Origin: Frankia sp. RB7
GTDB lineage: Bacteria; Pseudomonadota; Alphaproteobacteria; Rhizobiales; Xanthobacteraceae
Direction: 5' to 3'
Assembly (NCBI GenBank): GCA_030403585.1
Contig: JAUEPE010000014.1
Location: forward strand, 62,001 to 126,000
DNA length: 64,000 bases
Position 1 is the stretch's first letter. Every line of letters begins with the position of its first letter. The notes below the pieces were generated by a model that ran no database searches, was not told the origin of the DNA, and saw only the letters and a list, made by a program, of their open reading frames with translations. This document shows, one piece after another, positions 46,396-54,684 of this stretch. Made by a program: the position numbers and the translations under genes.

Positions 46396-47462
46396 GCACC
46401 AGGCAATCCCGCCGCGGCTTTCTCGGCCACGCGGCGGCGGGATTTTCCACTCTCGCAATCCCCCGGCTCGCGCAGGCGCAGCCCGCGCCAAAGCCGGCGC
46501 AGCCCGAGCACGCCGTCACCGAGCCTGTCGGCATCGAGGTCAATGCGCGGCCGATTCCCGATTTCGAGCCGCGCGATCGTTCGCGCACGCGCTTCGGCTC
46601 GTTGCAATATCGCAGCGGTCTGGTGCTGACCTCGCCGCATCGCGGCTTTGGCGGTCTCTCCGGCCTCCGCTTTCTCGATGACAAGGGCGAGCGCTTTCTC
46701 GCATTGTCCGACCAGGGCAGCTGGTTCACCGGCACGATCCGCTATTCCGGCAGCAAGATGACCGGGCTCGACGATGTCGAGGCCGCGCCGATGCTCAACG
46801 CCGAGGGGCGGCCGATCACGGAGAAGCGGCTCTGGTACGACACCGAGTCGCTCGCGCGCGACGGCTCGCTTTTTTATGTCGGGCTCGAGCGTGTCAACCA
46901 GATCATGCGCTTCGACTTTTCCAAAGGCGGTACGCGCGCCCGTGGCGAGGTGGTGCCGACGCCGCCGGCGGTGCGCAAGCTGCCCTACAACAAGGGGCTC
47001 GAGGCGCTGGTGTTCGTCCCTAAGGACATCAAGGGCCAGCCGCTCGCGGGCACGCTGATCGCGATGTCGGAAGGCGGCTTCGATGCCGACGGCAATCTGA
47101 TCGGATTTTTGATCGGCGGTCCCTCGCCCGGCCAGTTCAGCATCAAGCGCACCGACAAGCAGTTCATCAGCGACGCCGTGCTGCTGCCGTCGGGCGAGTT
47201 GCTGATCCTGGAACGCAAATTCTCTTGGTTCGCCGGCATCAACATCCGCATCCGCTCGATCCCGCTCAAGACCATCGCACCCGGCGCATTGGTCGACGGC
47301 CCCGTGCTGTTCGAGGCCGATCTCGGCCACGAGGTCGACAACATGGAAGGCATCGACGCCCACGTCACGGCGGAGGGCGAGACCGTGCTGACCATGGTGT
47401 CGGACGATAATTTCTCGATGCTCCAGCGCACCCTGCTGTTGCAGTTCACGCTTGTCGAGTAG
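46392..47462 (+). CDS. Tat-exported esterase-like phytase-family protein
   Basis: 356 residues from GTG 46392, overlapping the cobT stop by 4 bases. The start [25 protein letters not shown] is a twin-arginine signal. The mature sequence ([59 protein letters not shown]) fits the 'esterase-like activity of phytase' beta-propeller family. The physiological substrate is unknown. Coupling to cobT suggests co-expression only. Confidence 0.85.
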   Translation: MSTRQSRRGFLGHAAAGFSTLAIPRLAQAQPAPKPAQPEHAVTEPVGIEVNARPIPDFEPRDRSRTRFGSLQYRSGLVLTSPHRGFGGLSGLRFLDDKGERFLALSDQGSWFTGTIRYSGSKMTGLDDVEAAPMLNAEGRPITEKRLWYDTESLARDGSLFYVGLERVNQIMRFDFSKGGTRARGEVVPTPPAVRKLPYNKGLEALVFVPKDIKGQPLAGTLIAMSEGGFDADGNLIGFLIGGPSPGQFSIKRTDKQFISDAVLLPSGELLILERKFSWFAGINIRIRSIPLKTIAPGALVDGPVLFEADLGHEVDNMEGIDAHVTAEGETVLTMVSDDNFSMLQRTLLLQFTLVE

Positions 47463-47623
47463 GCGCCTCTTCCGTCACGACGGAGGCAGCGTCGCCGGTC
47501 GCGCCCGCAATGCATGGCCCGGCCTGTGGCCATGCCGCCCGCGCGACTGGCAATTCGCCATCGGGTGACTAAACTTCATGCAATCGCTTCCATCCCTCCA
47601 TCCCTCCATCCCCGGATCCCCGC

Positions 47624-48736
47624 ATGAGCGCCCTGTTTTCCCCGATCAAGCTGCGCGGCCTGACCTTGAAGAACCGCGTCGTGGTGTCGCCGATGTGCCA
47701 GTATTCGGCCGAGGACGGCGTTCCCACCGACTGGCATTTCACCCACATCAACAATCTTGCGCTGTCGGGCGCCTCGATGTTCTGCATCGAGGCCACCCAT
47801 GTCGAGGCGATCGGCCGCATCACGCCGGGCTGCCTCGGGCTCTACAGCGACGCGTCTGAGGCCGCGCTGAAGCAGATACTCTCCTCCGTGCGCAAGCATT
47901 CGACGACGGCGATCGCGATGCAGCTCGCGCATGCCGGCCGCAAGGCTTCGAGCGCGCGGCCCTGGGACGGCGGCCAGCTGATCCCGCTCGGCGAGGGCGG
48001 CTGGCAGACGGTGGCGCCATCAGCGCTGCCGCACAAGGAGGGCGAGGCAGCGCCCGTCGCGCTCGATGCGGCGGGGCTGAAGCGCATCCGCGAGGCCTTT
48101 GTCGACAGCGCCAAGCGCGCGGAGCGCATCGGCATCGACGCGATCGAGCTGCACGGCGCGCACGGCTATCTGCTGCATCAGTTCCTGTCGCCGATCTCCA
48201 ACAGGCGCACCGACGAATATGGCGGCTCGCTCGAAAACCGCATGCGCTTCCCGCTCGAAATCTACGACGCTGTCCGGGCGGTATTCCCGCACGAAAAACC
48301 GGTCGGCATGCGGGTGTCGTCGACCGATTGGGTCGAGGGCGGCTGGGACCTGGCGCAGACCATCGAGTTTGCGAAAGCGCTGAAGGCGCGCGGCGTCGAT
48401 TGGATCGATGCCTCCTCTGGCGGCGTCTCGCCGCTGCAGAAGATCACGCTCGGCCCCGGCTATCAGGTTCAGTTCGCCGACGCCATCAAGCGCGAAACGG
48501 GATTGCCGACCATCGCGGTCGGTCTGATCACGGAGGGCAAGCAAGCCGAAGACATCGTCGCATCCGGCAAGGCCGACATGGTCGCGCTCGCCCGCGGCAT
48601 GCTCTACGACCCTCGCTGGGGCTGGCACGCCGCAGCGGACGTCGGCGGTGAAGTCGAAGCCCCGCCGCAATACTGGCGCTCGCAGCCGTCGACGCAGAAG
48701 GCGCTGTTCGGCAAGACCAATTTCGGGGCGCGGTGA
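47624..48736 (+). CDS. NADH:flavin oxidoreductase / old yellow enzyme (YqjM-like)
   Basis: 370 residues. FMN enzyme reducing activated C=C bonds with NAD(P)H. Family motifs: MSALFSPIKLRGLTLKNRVVVSPMCQYSA, QLAHAGRKASS, IELHGAHGYLLHQFLSPISNRRTDEYGGS (in parts), IAVGLITEGKQAEDIV and ADMVALARGML. The short SPMCQYSA with its cysteine is the YqjM (thermophilic-like) class. Physiological substrate unknown. Confidence 0.95.
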   Translation: MSALFSPIKLRGLTLKNRVVVSPMCQYSAEDGVPTDWHFTHINNLALSGASMFCIEATHVEAIGRITPGCLGLYSDASEAALKQILSSVRKHSTTAIAMQLAHAGRKASSARPWDGGQLIPLGEGGWQTVAPSALPHKEGEAAPVALDAAGLKRIREAFVDSAKRAERIGIDAIELHGAHGYLLHQFLSPISNRRTDEYGGSLENRMRFPLEIYDAVRAVFPHEKPVGMRVSSTDWVEGGWDLAQTIEFAKALKARGVDWIDASSGGVSPLQKITLGPGYQVQFADAIKRETGLPTIAVGLITEGKQAEDIVASGKADMVALARGMLYDPRWGWHAAADVGGEVEAPPQYWRSQPSTQKALFGKTNFGAR

Positions 48737-48838
48737 GGGAGTAAACTAGACCTCACGCATCCGTAACTCCCCCAACCTTCCACCGGTCGCAAAACAGGCC
48801 TAACCTCCGAGAGCCGTCAAAGCCGCGCGAGGCCCGCC

Positions 48839-49249
48839 ATGCGATTTCGTGTCCGGAAGGCTGCCCATGTGCTGGAGCGGATCGGGCTTGCGATGGCGGG
48901 TGCCGCCTGCGGGCTGTTCGTCGGCGCCTATGTCGGGTCCGCAATCCCGTCGCTCACCACGCAGGGTTTTCTGCTGCTGATGATGCTGCTCGGTGCCGTC
49001 GGTTTCTACCTCGGCATCGACACGCCGCAACTGCCCTTCGACGAAGCTCACAGCCAGATCGACGCCGCGGAACTCCTGAGCTCCGCCGGCACCCTCTGCG
49101 CCACATTCGCCGCACTCGCGTCGGTCGCCGTCATCGTGCTGCGGCTCGATCCGCACGACGCGCTGACCTGGCTGGTGCTGATGGGCTGGATCGCCGGTGT
49201 GGCGATGCAGATCGTCGCGGGCGCGAAAGCGAGGATGCGGGCTGCGTGA
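48839..49249 (+). CDS. Hypothetical membrane protein
   Basis: 136 residues, not recognised. Four hydrophobic segments (about 14-35, 42-58, 78-100, 110-128), including GLAMAGAACGLFVGAYVGS and LLLMMLLGAVGFYLGID. No catalytic motif. The start ATG 48839 follows GCGAGGCCCGCC. Codon use is normal for the genome. Probably an inner-membrane protein specific to this genus. Confidence 0.7.
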   Translation: MRFRVRKAAHVLERIGLAMAGAACGLFVGAYVGSAIPSLTTQGFLLLMMLLGAVGFYLGIDTPQLPFDEAHSQIDAAELLSSAGTLCATFAALASVAVIVLRLDPHDALTWLVLMGWIAGVAMQIVAGAKARMRAA

Positions 49250-49295
49250 GGGGCTTGTTGTAGTAAGAGAGATCGTGCGGCGAGGCTCGCTGTAA

Positions 49296-49412
49296 CCTCT
49301 CCCGCTTGCGGGGGAGGTCGGCGCGAAGCGCCGGGTGGGGGCTCTCTCCTCTGGGGGAATCTCTCTGCGGAGACACCCTCTCCCCGACCCTCCCCCGCAA
49401 GCGGGGGAGGGG
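49296..49412. repeat. C-rich palindromic repeat doublet (CTCTCCCGC class)
   Basis: CCTCTCCCGCTTGCGGGGGAGG at the left and CCCTCCCCCGCAAGCGGGGG at the right face each other around GCGCGAAGCGCCGGGTGGGGG. Other copies: 51377-51519, 52467-52625, 54357-54494. Confidence 0.75.
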
Positions 49413-49452
49413 GCGCACCTCAAGCGTAGCGACGCTTGTGAATTCTACGCCC

Positions 49453-49704
49453 CTAAAACACCACGCCCACGCGCGTGCCGCGTTTCCAAGCGATCCTGCA
49501 GCGCTTCTTGGTGTTGACGTGCAGCAGCTCGAACCGGTCGGGGATCTTCACCTGGCCGCCGAGATCGAGGCAGGCGCCGCCGGGCGAATAGTCCACCAGC
49601 GTACACACGATGATCGGCGCGCGCGGGTCGGTGATGATCTTGGCCTGGCGGGACACCAGGCCGGCGGGTTTTACACGGGCATGTCGACGCGGATGCATTG
49701 GCAC
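49453..49704 (-). CDS. PilZ-domain protein
   Basis: 83 residues. The c-di-GMP-binding signatures are present: the arginine motif RRHARVK near residue 6 and CTLVDYSPGGACLDL (D-x-S-x-x-G) near 33-47. A stand-alone PilZ protein usually links c-di-GMP levels to motility, polysaccharide or secretion; the target is not known. It is followed by VNTKKRCRIAWKRGTRVGVVF, usual for the short alphaproteobacterial type. Confidence 0.88.
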   Translation of the reverse strand: MPMHPRRHARVKPAGLVSRQAKIITDPRAPIIVCTLVDYSPGGACLDLGGQVKIPDRFELLHVNTKKRCRIAWKRGTRVGVVF

Positions 49705-49862
49705 TCTCCTCCAATACCGCGGACAGCGCGGTGATCTCAGGCAGATGATGATCCAGGAGTTGATGCGATACGGCTAAGGCCGGCGCGAGAATTTTAATGA
49801 AAAGTAGCGGCGATTGCGGAAAATGACGGTAGTGGGGTGTGCGAGCCTGCCTCCTCACACTC

Positions 49863-49942
49863 CGTCATTGCGAGCGAAGCGAAGCAATCCAGACTGCCGC
49901 CGCGGAAAGATTCTGGATTGCTTCGCTTCGCTCGCAATGACG
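49863..49942. repeat. Perfect 30-bp inverted repeat
   Basis: Arms 49863-49892 and 49913-49942 are exact reverse complements (begin CGTCATTGCGAGCGAAGCGA) around a 20-base centre. This is a common Bradyrhizobium-type intergenic element; transcribed, it would form a very stable hairpin between the PilZ and DUF2235 genes. Confidence 0.85.
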
Positions 49943-49960
49943 AGTTTGCCTACACCACCA

Positions 49961-51289
49961 TCACCCCGTCACGATCTCCCCCGCATCTGCCTCGACACCG
50001 GGGCCCGGCGGCACCGGCATCGGCACCGTCACAAACTCCTTCGGCAGATTCACCGGCCGATAGTCCGGCTCCACCGCCATCCGCTTCACCACGCTCTCAT
50101 GCACATGCGCGCCCTCGGGAATCAGCCGCGGTTCGCAATCGGGGATGTAGAAGCCGAGAAAAACCTTCCGCTCCGGCCATTCCCTGTACTTCGCGCTCTT
50201 CGGCAGATATTCCAGCACGCGCCAGGCCGCGCTCATCGAATCGTGCAGCACGCCCGCCTTGCCGGTAAAAGCCGGCGGGACATATTGGAACGGCGAGTTC
50301 TTGCGCTGAATGCCCCAGGCGAGCTGGTTCACGGTGCGCGGGTTGAAGTTCAGTCCCGCCTTCGCAGCCTCCTCGATCATCCAGATCAGCGGATATTTCG
50401 AGTCCGCGCTCTCGGCTTCGGGATAGCCGCCGCCGACGTCGCTGTGCACGCCGGCGAACCACACCTGCAGAATGTCCTGCGGCACCTTCTTGTCGTCGGG
50501 CACGAAGCGGTTGCTCCAGAACTCCTGCGGCTCCTCATACTCCTTCAGGCGGAACATGCAGCGCCGCTCGTCGATCGCGATCGCCTGGCGGAAAATGTTG
50601 ACGCTCGGGTTGCGCAGCGTGAAGGCCAGCTCCTCCAGGCTGAAGACGAGGAAAAACACGTCGCGCCGCGGCACGATCACGCTCGCCACCGTGTCCCACA
50701 CGCCGATGAAATGGATGGTCGGCCAGCGCGACGAGGTGATGCGCGCGAATTGGGCTGCGAGGTCGAACTTGTCCTGTGCGAGCGGCCCATCCTCATCGAA
50801 GCCGACATCCTTCATGTCCTCGATGTCGTTGCCGTGCCCGGTGCCGGAATATTGCTTGTAGGCGACGAGGCCGGAGCCCGCGAGATTCGCCTGCTCCGGC
50901 GAGATCAGCCCGATCTTGTGGACCAGCCCCGCCAGCACGCGAACCGTGTAGGCACCGCGCGAAAAACCGAACAGATAGATGCGATCGCCCGGCGCGTAAT
51001 GCTCGACCAGGAAGAAATAGGCGTTGAGCACATTGTCATCGAGCCCGTAGCCGGTGGCGAGCCCCAGCACGAGCCTGATATTGGCCTTCCAGCGATTCCA
51101 CGTCGACGGCTCCGTCACCGTGCCGACGCCGGGATCGTAGAACACCATCTGCCGCGGCTGCGTCTTGTCCGTCTTGCGCAGGCAGCGATAGAGCTTCAGG
51201 ACGTTGGAGATGTTTTCCGAGATCTCGTTGCCGGTGCCGTCGCAGCAGATGACGAGGTTCTTCGGCTCTGGTTTGTGATCGTGCTCCAC
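49961..51289 (-). CDS. DUF2235 alpha/beta-hydrolase protein
   Basis: 442 residues from GTG 51289, which has GGAGG 9 bases upstream; the frame continuing upstream is repeat sequence. NLVICCDGTGNEISENISN near the N-terminus and the nucleophile elbow FGFSRGAYTVRVLAG are typical of DUF2235, a family that includes type VI secretion phospholipase effectors (Tle1). No secretion apparatus or immunity gene is nearby, so an effector role is not supported. A broken copy of its first part lies at 53028-53111. Confidence 0.88.
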   Translation of the reverse strand: MEHDHKPEPKNLVICCDGTGNEISENISNVLKLYRCLRKTDKTQPRQMVFYDPGVGTVTEPSTWNRWKANIRLVLGLATGYGLDDNVLNAYFFLVEHYAPGDRIYLFGFSRGAYTVRVLAGLVHKIGLISPEQANLAGSGLVAYKQYSGTGHGNDIEDMKDVGFDEDGPLAQDKFDLAAQFARITSSRWPTIHFIGVWDTVASVIVPRRDVFFLVFSLEELAFTLRNPSVNIFRQAIAIDERRCMFRLKEYEEPQEFWSNRFVPDDKKVPQDILQVWFAGVHSDVGGGYPEAESADSKYPLIWMIEEAAKAGLNFNPRTVNQLAWGIQRKNSPFQYVPPAFTGKAGVLHDSMSAAWRVLEYLPKSAKYREWPERKVFLGFYIPDCEPRLIPEGAHVHESVVKRMAVEPDYRPVNLPKEFVTVPMPVPPGPGVEADAGEIVTG

Positions 51290-51376
51290 AGGTCGGCCCC
51301 TCCAGATGATGCTACCGGAGCGAGCATAGCAAAAAAGCGCGACGGCGGGGAGACGGGGAGCGGCGAGGGCGGTGCG

Positions 51377-51519
51377 CTCCCTCGCCCCGCTCTTCGCGGG
51401 GAGAGGGTGGGGTGAGGGGCATTTCCGCAATCACGGTGAGAGCTGGACTCGCGGAGAGTTCCCCTCACCCGGAATTTGCTACGCAAATTCCGACCTCTCC
51501 CCGCAAGCGGGGCGAGGCG
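51377..51519. repeat. C-rich palindromic repeat doublet
   Basis: Facing copies CTCCCTCGCCCCGCTCTTCG and CCTCTCCCCGCAAGCGGGGCG with an internal GGAATTTGCTACGCAAATTCC hairpin. It overlaps the leader of the DUF2235 gene and ends 30 bases before the small basic-protein gene. Confidence 0.7.
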
Positions 51520-51549
51520 AAGATGCACCTGCTTCGCCGCGACAGCTCG

Positions 51550-51684
51550 CTACTTCTTCTTCCCCTGCCCGATATCCGGCTGCCACGTCGCATCCTTGCG
51601 GGTCGGCGCCGCGGCGGTCACCTTGGCTTTGTCCTTCTTCGGCTTCTTGGTTTCGCGATTGCTGCGCTGCTGTCCCTTGGCCAT
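51550..51684 (-). CDS. Small basic protein
   Basis: 44 residues: MAKGQQRSNRETKKPKKDKA, then KVTAAAPTRKDATWQPDIGQ and GKKK. Lysine-rich and probably disordered. ATG 51684 has AGAGGAGA 7 bases upstream, a strong ribosome site, which supports the gene despite its size. I recall similar 40-50 residue proteins in Bradyrhizobium and Methylobacterium; function unknown, perhaps nucleic-acid binding. Confidence 0.72.
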   Translation of the reverse strand: MAKGQQRSNRETKKPKKDKAKVTAAAPTRKDATWQPDIGQGKKK

Positions 51685-51830
51685 GATTTTCGTCTCCTCT
51701 GGAGGTTTCGAATGAGCTCGGTTCGACCGATCGCAACACGCATCCAGCGTGGCGCGCAGGCGCACACGAGAGGTACGCCTGCGTCATGCCAATAGCGAGG
51801 CCTAAAACGCCGCGCACGCTCGATGTGGTT

Positions 51831-51855
51831 CACCTCTCCCCGCTGGGGAGAGGTG
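51831..51855. repeat. Perfect hairpin CACCTCTCCCC-GCT-GGGGAGAGGTG
   Basis: 11-bp arms with a 3-base loop. It resembles half of the C-rich doublets and is probably a single copy of that element. Confidence 0.6.
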
Positions 51856-51983
51856 AACACCGAGCGCTGCGGCCCTGCACGCGCCGCGGCACTGATAGTG
51901 CTGGCTATTGCCACGCCGAGAGCGCATGGTCAGAACCAAGCTGGCGTCGGCTGGGGCCGCTGTCGCAAGGAAGGCAGGCGTGC

Positions 51984-52145
51984 ATGACCATCCGTTCGCG
52001 ACGGGAAACCGTCACGTTCAGGCATCCTTTCCGCATCCACGGCATCGATCGGATGCTGCCTGCCGGCAGCTATCGGGACCGCGCACCAGATCTTGCGGAT
52101 GCGGTAGCGTCCGACGCGAGCGTCGCCCAAGAGCCCCGCCAATGA
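51984..52145 (+). CDS. Short protein with conserved N-terminus, probably truncated
   Basis: 53 residues. The first 31, MTIRSRRETVTFRHPFRIHG then IDRMLPAGSYR, match a small conserved Bradyrhizobium family as I recall it, in which GSY is followed by EVVTDEE and 20-30 more residues. Here the sequence changes to RDRAPDLADAVASDAS and stops. AAGGAAGGCAGG precedes ATG 51984. The stop overlaps the next ATG. It may be a pseudogene or a shortened variant. Confidence 0.5.
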   Translation: MTIRSRRETVTFRHPFRIHGIDRMLPAGSYRDRAPDLADAVASDASVAQEPRQ

Positions 52146-52435
52146 CTGACATCCCCGTCGATCTCGACAAGCATCGCGGCATGGCCGCCCAGAAGGCGAC
52201 CGACCTGCGTCGCGCGCTGGCCGAGGTCGAGAGCAATGTCAAACAGCTGCGCGAGCGCGAGGCCGATCTCGAGAACCGCCTGATGACGGTGCCCGCCACC
52301 TCCTGGGCCGAAGCCGCAGTGAAGGCGCGCTACCTCCTCAACCTCTACGCCGCCAGCCTCCCCACCGAAGACACCCGCCACCGCGCGCTGGTGGCCGCGT
52401 TGTTCGACGATTTCGCGAGACTTGGCGGAGACTAG
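52142..52435 (+). CDS. Small coiled-coil hypothetical protein
   Basis: 97 residues, not recognised. Residues about 10-50 (HRGMAAQKATDLRRALAEVE, SNVKQLREREADLENRL) form a heptad-like coiled coil, followed by a short helical tail ending LVAALFDDFARLGGD. Coupled to the upstream 53-residue frame by an ATGA overlap. The frame extends further upstream without a good start. Confidence 0.65.
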   Translation: MTDIPVDLDKHRGMAAQKATDLRRALAEVESNVKQLREREADLENRLMTVPATSWAEAAVKARYLLNLYAASLPTEDTRHRALVAALFDDFARLGGD

Positions 52436-52466
52436 CTGAAGCCGCCGCGAGCTCGGTGCTGCTTCA

Positions 52467-52625
52467 CCTCTCCCGCGTGCGGGAGAGGTCGACACGCCCG
52501 GAGCGATGCGAAGCATCGTCCCCGGAGCGATGCGAAGCATCGTCCCGCGCGGCGGGTGAGGGCTCTCTCCGCATCGGGGTTCTCGCCTGCGGAGACACCC
52601 CCGCCCCAGCCCTCCCCCGCAAGCG
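52467..52625. repeat. C-rich palindromic doublet with an internal tandem duplication
   Basis: CCTCTCCCGCGTGCGGGAGAGG at the left faces CCCTCCCCCGCAAGCGGGAG at the right. Between them a 25-base unit (CGGAGCGATGCGAAGCATCG + TCCC) occurs twice in tandem; each unit holds the hairpin GATGCGAAGCATC. Fills the gap between the two small genes. Confidence 0.75.
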
Positions 52626-52698
52626 GGAGAGGGAGCGAACCACCGCCGTAGCAGCGCGTTCAGTTCTCAGGACGCACCCCGCGTAACAGGAGCACCCC

Positions 52699-52977
52699 AT
52701 GACCCTCACCAGCGGCCGTTTCATCGGCCACGAACAGGACCGCGGCATCGTCCAGTTCTCGATGCAGGACGGCGCCAAGGAGATCGCCTGCGCGATCTCG
52801 ACCTCCGCCATGGACGATCTCGAACGCGGCCCGAAGGCCCGCCCGGCCGAGCGCGAAGCCCAGTTCACCCGCCTGCGCGACCGCATCGAAGCCTGCGTGG
52901 GACGCAAATATCAGGCGACGGAGTTCGAGGGCACCCCGCCGGGGATCGTGCTGCGGAGCATTGATTTTCGGGGGTAG
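52699..52977 (+). CDS. DUF1488-like protein
   Basis: 92 residues. The layout GRFIGHEQDRGIVQFSMQDGAKEIACAISTSAMDDLE (read in parts), with a beta-rich start and a later helix, resembles DUF1488. Function unknown. An ACAGGAGC ribosome site lies about 5 bases before the ATG. No operon partner downstream. Confidence 0.72.
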   Translation: MTLTSGRFIGHEQDRGIVQFSMQDGAKEIACAISTSAMDDLERGPKARPAEREAQFTRLRDRIEACVGRKYQATEFEGTPPGIVLRSIDFRG

Positions 52978-53027
52978 GGGATACCGAAGTAATGCGGCTG
53001 CGATCCGTCAGTCCTGCGTAGGCAGCA

Positions 53028-53111
53028 TTAGAACTTCACGCCGTTGGAAATGTTCTCCGAGGTCTCATTGCCTGAGCAGTCACAGCAGATAACGAGGTTC
53101 GCCGGCTCGGG
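53028..53111 (-). pseudogene. Remnant of a DUF2235 N-terminus
   Basis: On the minus strand this reads PEPANLVICCDCSGNETSEN then ISNGVKF and a stop. It matches PEPKNLVICCDGTGNEISEN-ISN of the intact gene at 49961-51289, with the GT of the DGTGNE motif changed to CS. Only about 27 codons remain and there is no start. Sequence just beyond (GATGCTAAGCAAAAA) also resembles the intact gene's leader, so it is a decayed duplicate. Confidence 0.75.
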
Positions 53112-53280
53112 ATGCTAAGCAAAAACTCTCGGCGAAGTTTGCCTGATTTCATCATGTCAGTGAGATTGACGGGACATAATCTTTTGGATGGCAGTTATCT
53201 CGCGGTCTCTTACCATCGTGACAGCCACTCCAACCACAACACCTTCGGCCCCTATATCTTGGTAAGTCGCTCCGCCTGAT

Positions 53281-53532
53281 TCAGGTAGAGTTGCTTTGCT
53301 CGGCGTCGGCTACGAGTACGGTGTTTCCCTCAACATCTTGGAAGCTCATGAGCCCGACATCAGCTTTATTTTCCGCCCGAACGGAATTGATGACCGTTTT
53401 GGGCAGGCCGGAAGAGAGGCAAACTTTGGCTTTGATTTTGGCGAACGTAATTATGAGATAGTTGATTATTTTCTGAACGACATCGCTGGGGCATACGATG
53501 ACATCTCCAACCTTATAGTTTCGTCCAAGCAC
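53281..53532 (-). CDS. AT-rich orphan frame, possible small protein
   Basis: 83 residues from GTG 53532, not recognised. Contains GRNYKVGDVIVCPSDVVQKI, then INYLIITFAKIKAKVC and ends VLVADAEQSNST. The reading frame stays open further upstream to about 53604 without an ATG, and a shift of one base at the end would extend it by about 40 residues to a stop near 53155. The base composition is much more AT-rich than the neighbours. It may be a gene remnant. Confidence 0.35.
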   Translation of the reverse strand: MLGRNYKVGDVIVCPSDVVQKIINYLIITFAKIKAKVCLSSGLPKTVINSVRAENKADVGLMSFQDVEGNTVLVADAEQSNST

Positions 53533-53778
53533 AACAGCACCATAATTGCCGTTCCGATGGGGCCGAAAATACTCAGCGCCACGATGATTCTCGCTGGTCG
53601 CTTACATCAACCCCAAGTTTCAGTCCTTCGGTATTCCGTCGCGTCTGCGGGACATTGCCCCGCGATTGCCGGGTGAGCAGCTGTCGAGTTTCTTATTGGG
53701 ACTAAGTCTTTTGGGGGGGCAACGCCAACTACGACTTTGGATATCCACCGTTTCAGGCCGGTCTTGCTATTGCGCCGC

Positions 53779-53812
53779 ACAAACAAAAACGGCCGGATCT
53801 TTCGATCCGGCC
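53779..53812 (-). terminator. Rho-independent terminator of rpmB
   Basis: On the minus strand GGCCGGATC-GAAA-GATCCGGCC is followed by GTTTTTGTTTG: a 9-bp GC-rich stem with a GAAA tetraloop and a T-rich tail, 73 bases after the rpmB stop. A textbook intrinsic terminator. Confidence 0.85.
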
Positions 53813-53885
53813 GCAACGCAAAACTCTACTTGGCTAAGCCTACGCCACGCGACGCAACCTAGCCCCCGCCCAATTCGGAAATGTC

Positions 53886-54197
53886 TTAGCTGGCCTTCTT
53901 GACCGGCGCGGTCGTCGGGCCGACCTTCTTCTGGATGGCGCGCTTCAGCTCGAGGGCGCGCGGCGACAGCACGTCGGACTTGGCCTTGAGCAGGAAGGCG
54001 TCGAGGCCGCCATTGTGGTCGACGCTCTTCACCGCGTTGGTGGAGACGCGCAGGCGCACGTTGCGCTCCAGGGCTTCGCTGATGAAGGTCACGTTGACCA
54101 GGTTCGGCAGGAAGCGGCGCTTGGTCTTGATGTTGGAGTGGCTGACCTTGTGGCCGACGAGGGGGCCCTTGGCCGTCAGTTCGCAGCGGCGAGACAT
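53886..54197 (-). CDS. rpmB: 50S ribosomal protein L28
   Basis: 103 residues. [36 protein letters not shown] and [20 protein letters not shown] are diagnostic of L28 with the usual alphaproteobacterial C-terminal tail ([12 protein letters not shown]). ATG 54197 follows AAGGATTAGTGAG. The upstream open frame is repeat sequence. A strong terminator follows it. Confidence 0.97.
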   Translation of the reverse strand: MSRRCELTAKGPLVGHKVSHSNIKTKRRFLPNLVNVTFISEALERNVRLRVSTNAVKSVDHNGGLDAFLLKAKSDVLSPRALELKRAIQKKVGPTTAPVKKAS

Positions 54198-54356
54198 CTC
54201 ACTAATCCTTGTTCGAGCCCCCAACGATTTGCGGCCGCCATCCGGGGCGCCACGGGGGCAAATTCTTTCGTCCTTGCAGGGAGCGGGCGGACGTATAGGG
54301 GGGAAGGGGCGGGACGTCAAGGTTTTGGGCGGGGATTCATGCCCCGGGGAAGGTGC

Positions 54357-54494
54357 GCTCCCTCCCCCGCCTGCGGGGGAGGGTTGGGGAGAGGGTGCCT
54401 CCGCGGTGGGGACGTCGTTATCACGGAAAGTGTCCCTAGAGGAGAAAGCCCTCACCCGCGCTTTGCGCGACCTCTCCCGCACGCGGGAGAGGTG
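54357..54494. repeat. C-rich palindromic repeat doublet upstream of rpmB
   Basis: CTCCCCCGCCTGCGGGGGAG at the left and CCTCTCCCGCACGCGGGAGAGG at the right. It occupies much of the 487-base gap between rpmB and the DUF3108 gene; the rest (rpmB leader, AT-richer stretch 54535-54600) shows no gene. Confidence 0.7.
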
Positions 54495-54684
54495 TCCGAG
54501 CCCGCGGCGGGGGCACGGGCCGATCACCAAAACGGCAGTGTTTAAAGCGCCTTACCATCACATAAAGGGCGCATTCACCGTCGAAAGAGTCCGGTGAGTT
54601 CCTTAGCTCTCGCGGCCTGGATACATTGCTTGCGGCCGTAACAGGCTTAAGTAACACCCACTCGCTTCCCGATTGGATCGTCTC

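Noticed and set aside
43207..46491. A 1094-codon open frame on the minus strand across cobS and cobT
   Set aside because: It is the antisense shadow of two clear genes; high GC leaves the opposite strand free of stops. Its text is His/Arg/Leu-rich without motifs.
49961..51289. DUF2235 protein as a type VI secretion effector
   Set aside because: No vgrG, tssH, immunity or other secretion gene is in the window, so only the family name is supported.
53296..53676. 126-residue plus-strand frame
   Set aside because: Opposite the orphan minus-strand frame; neither is convincing, and this one has no ribosome site and weak protein character.
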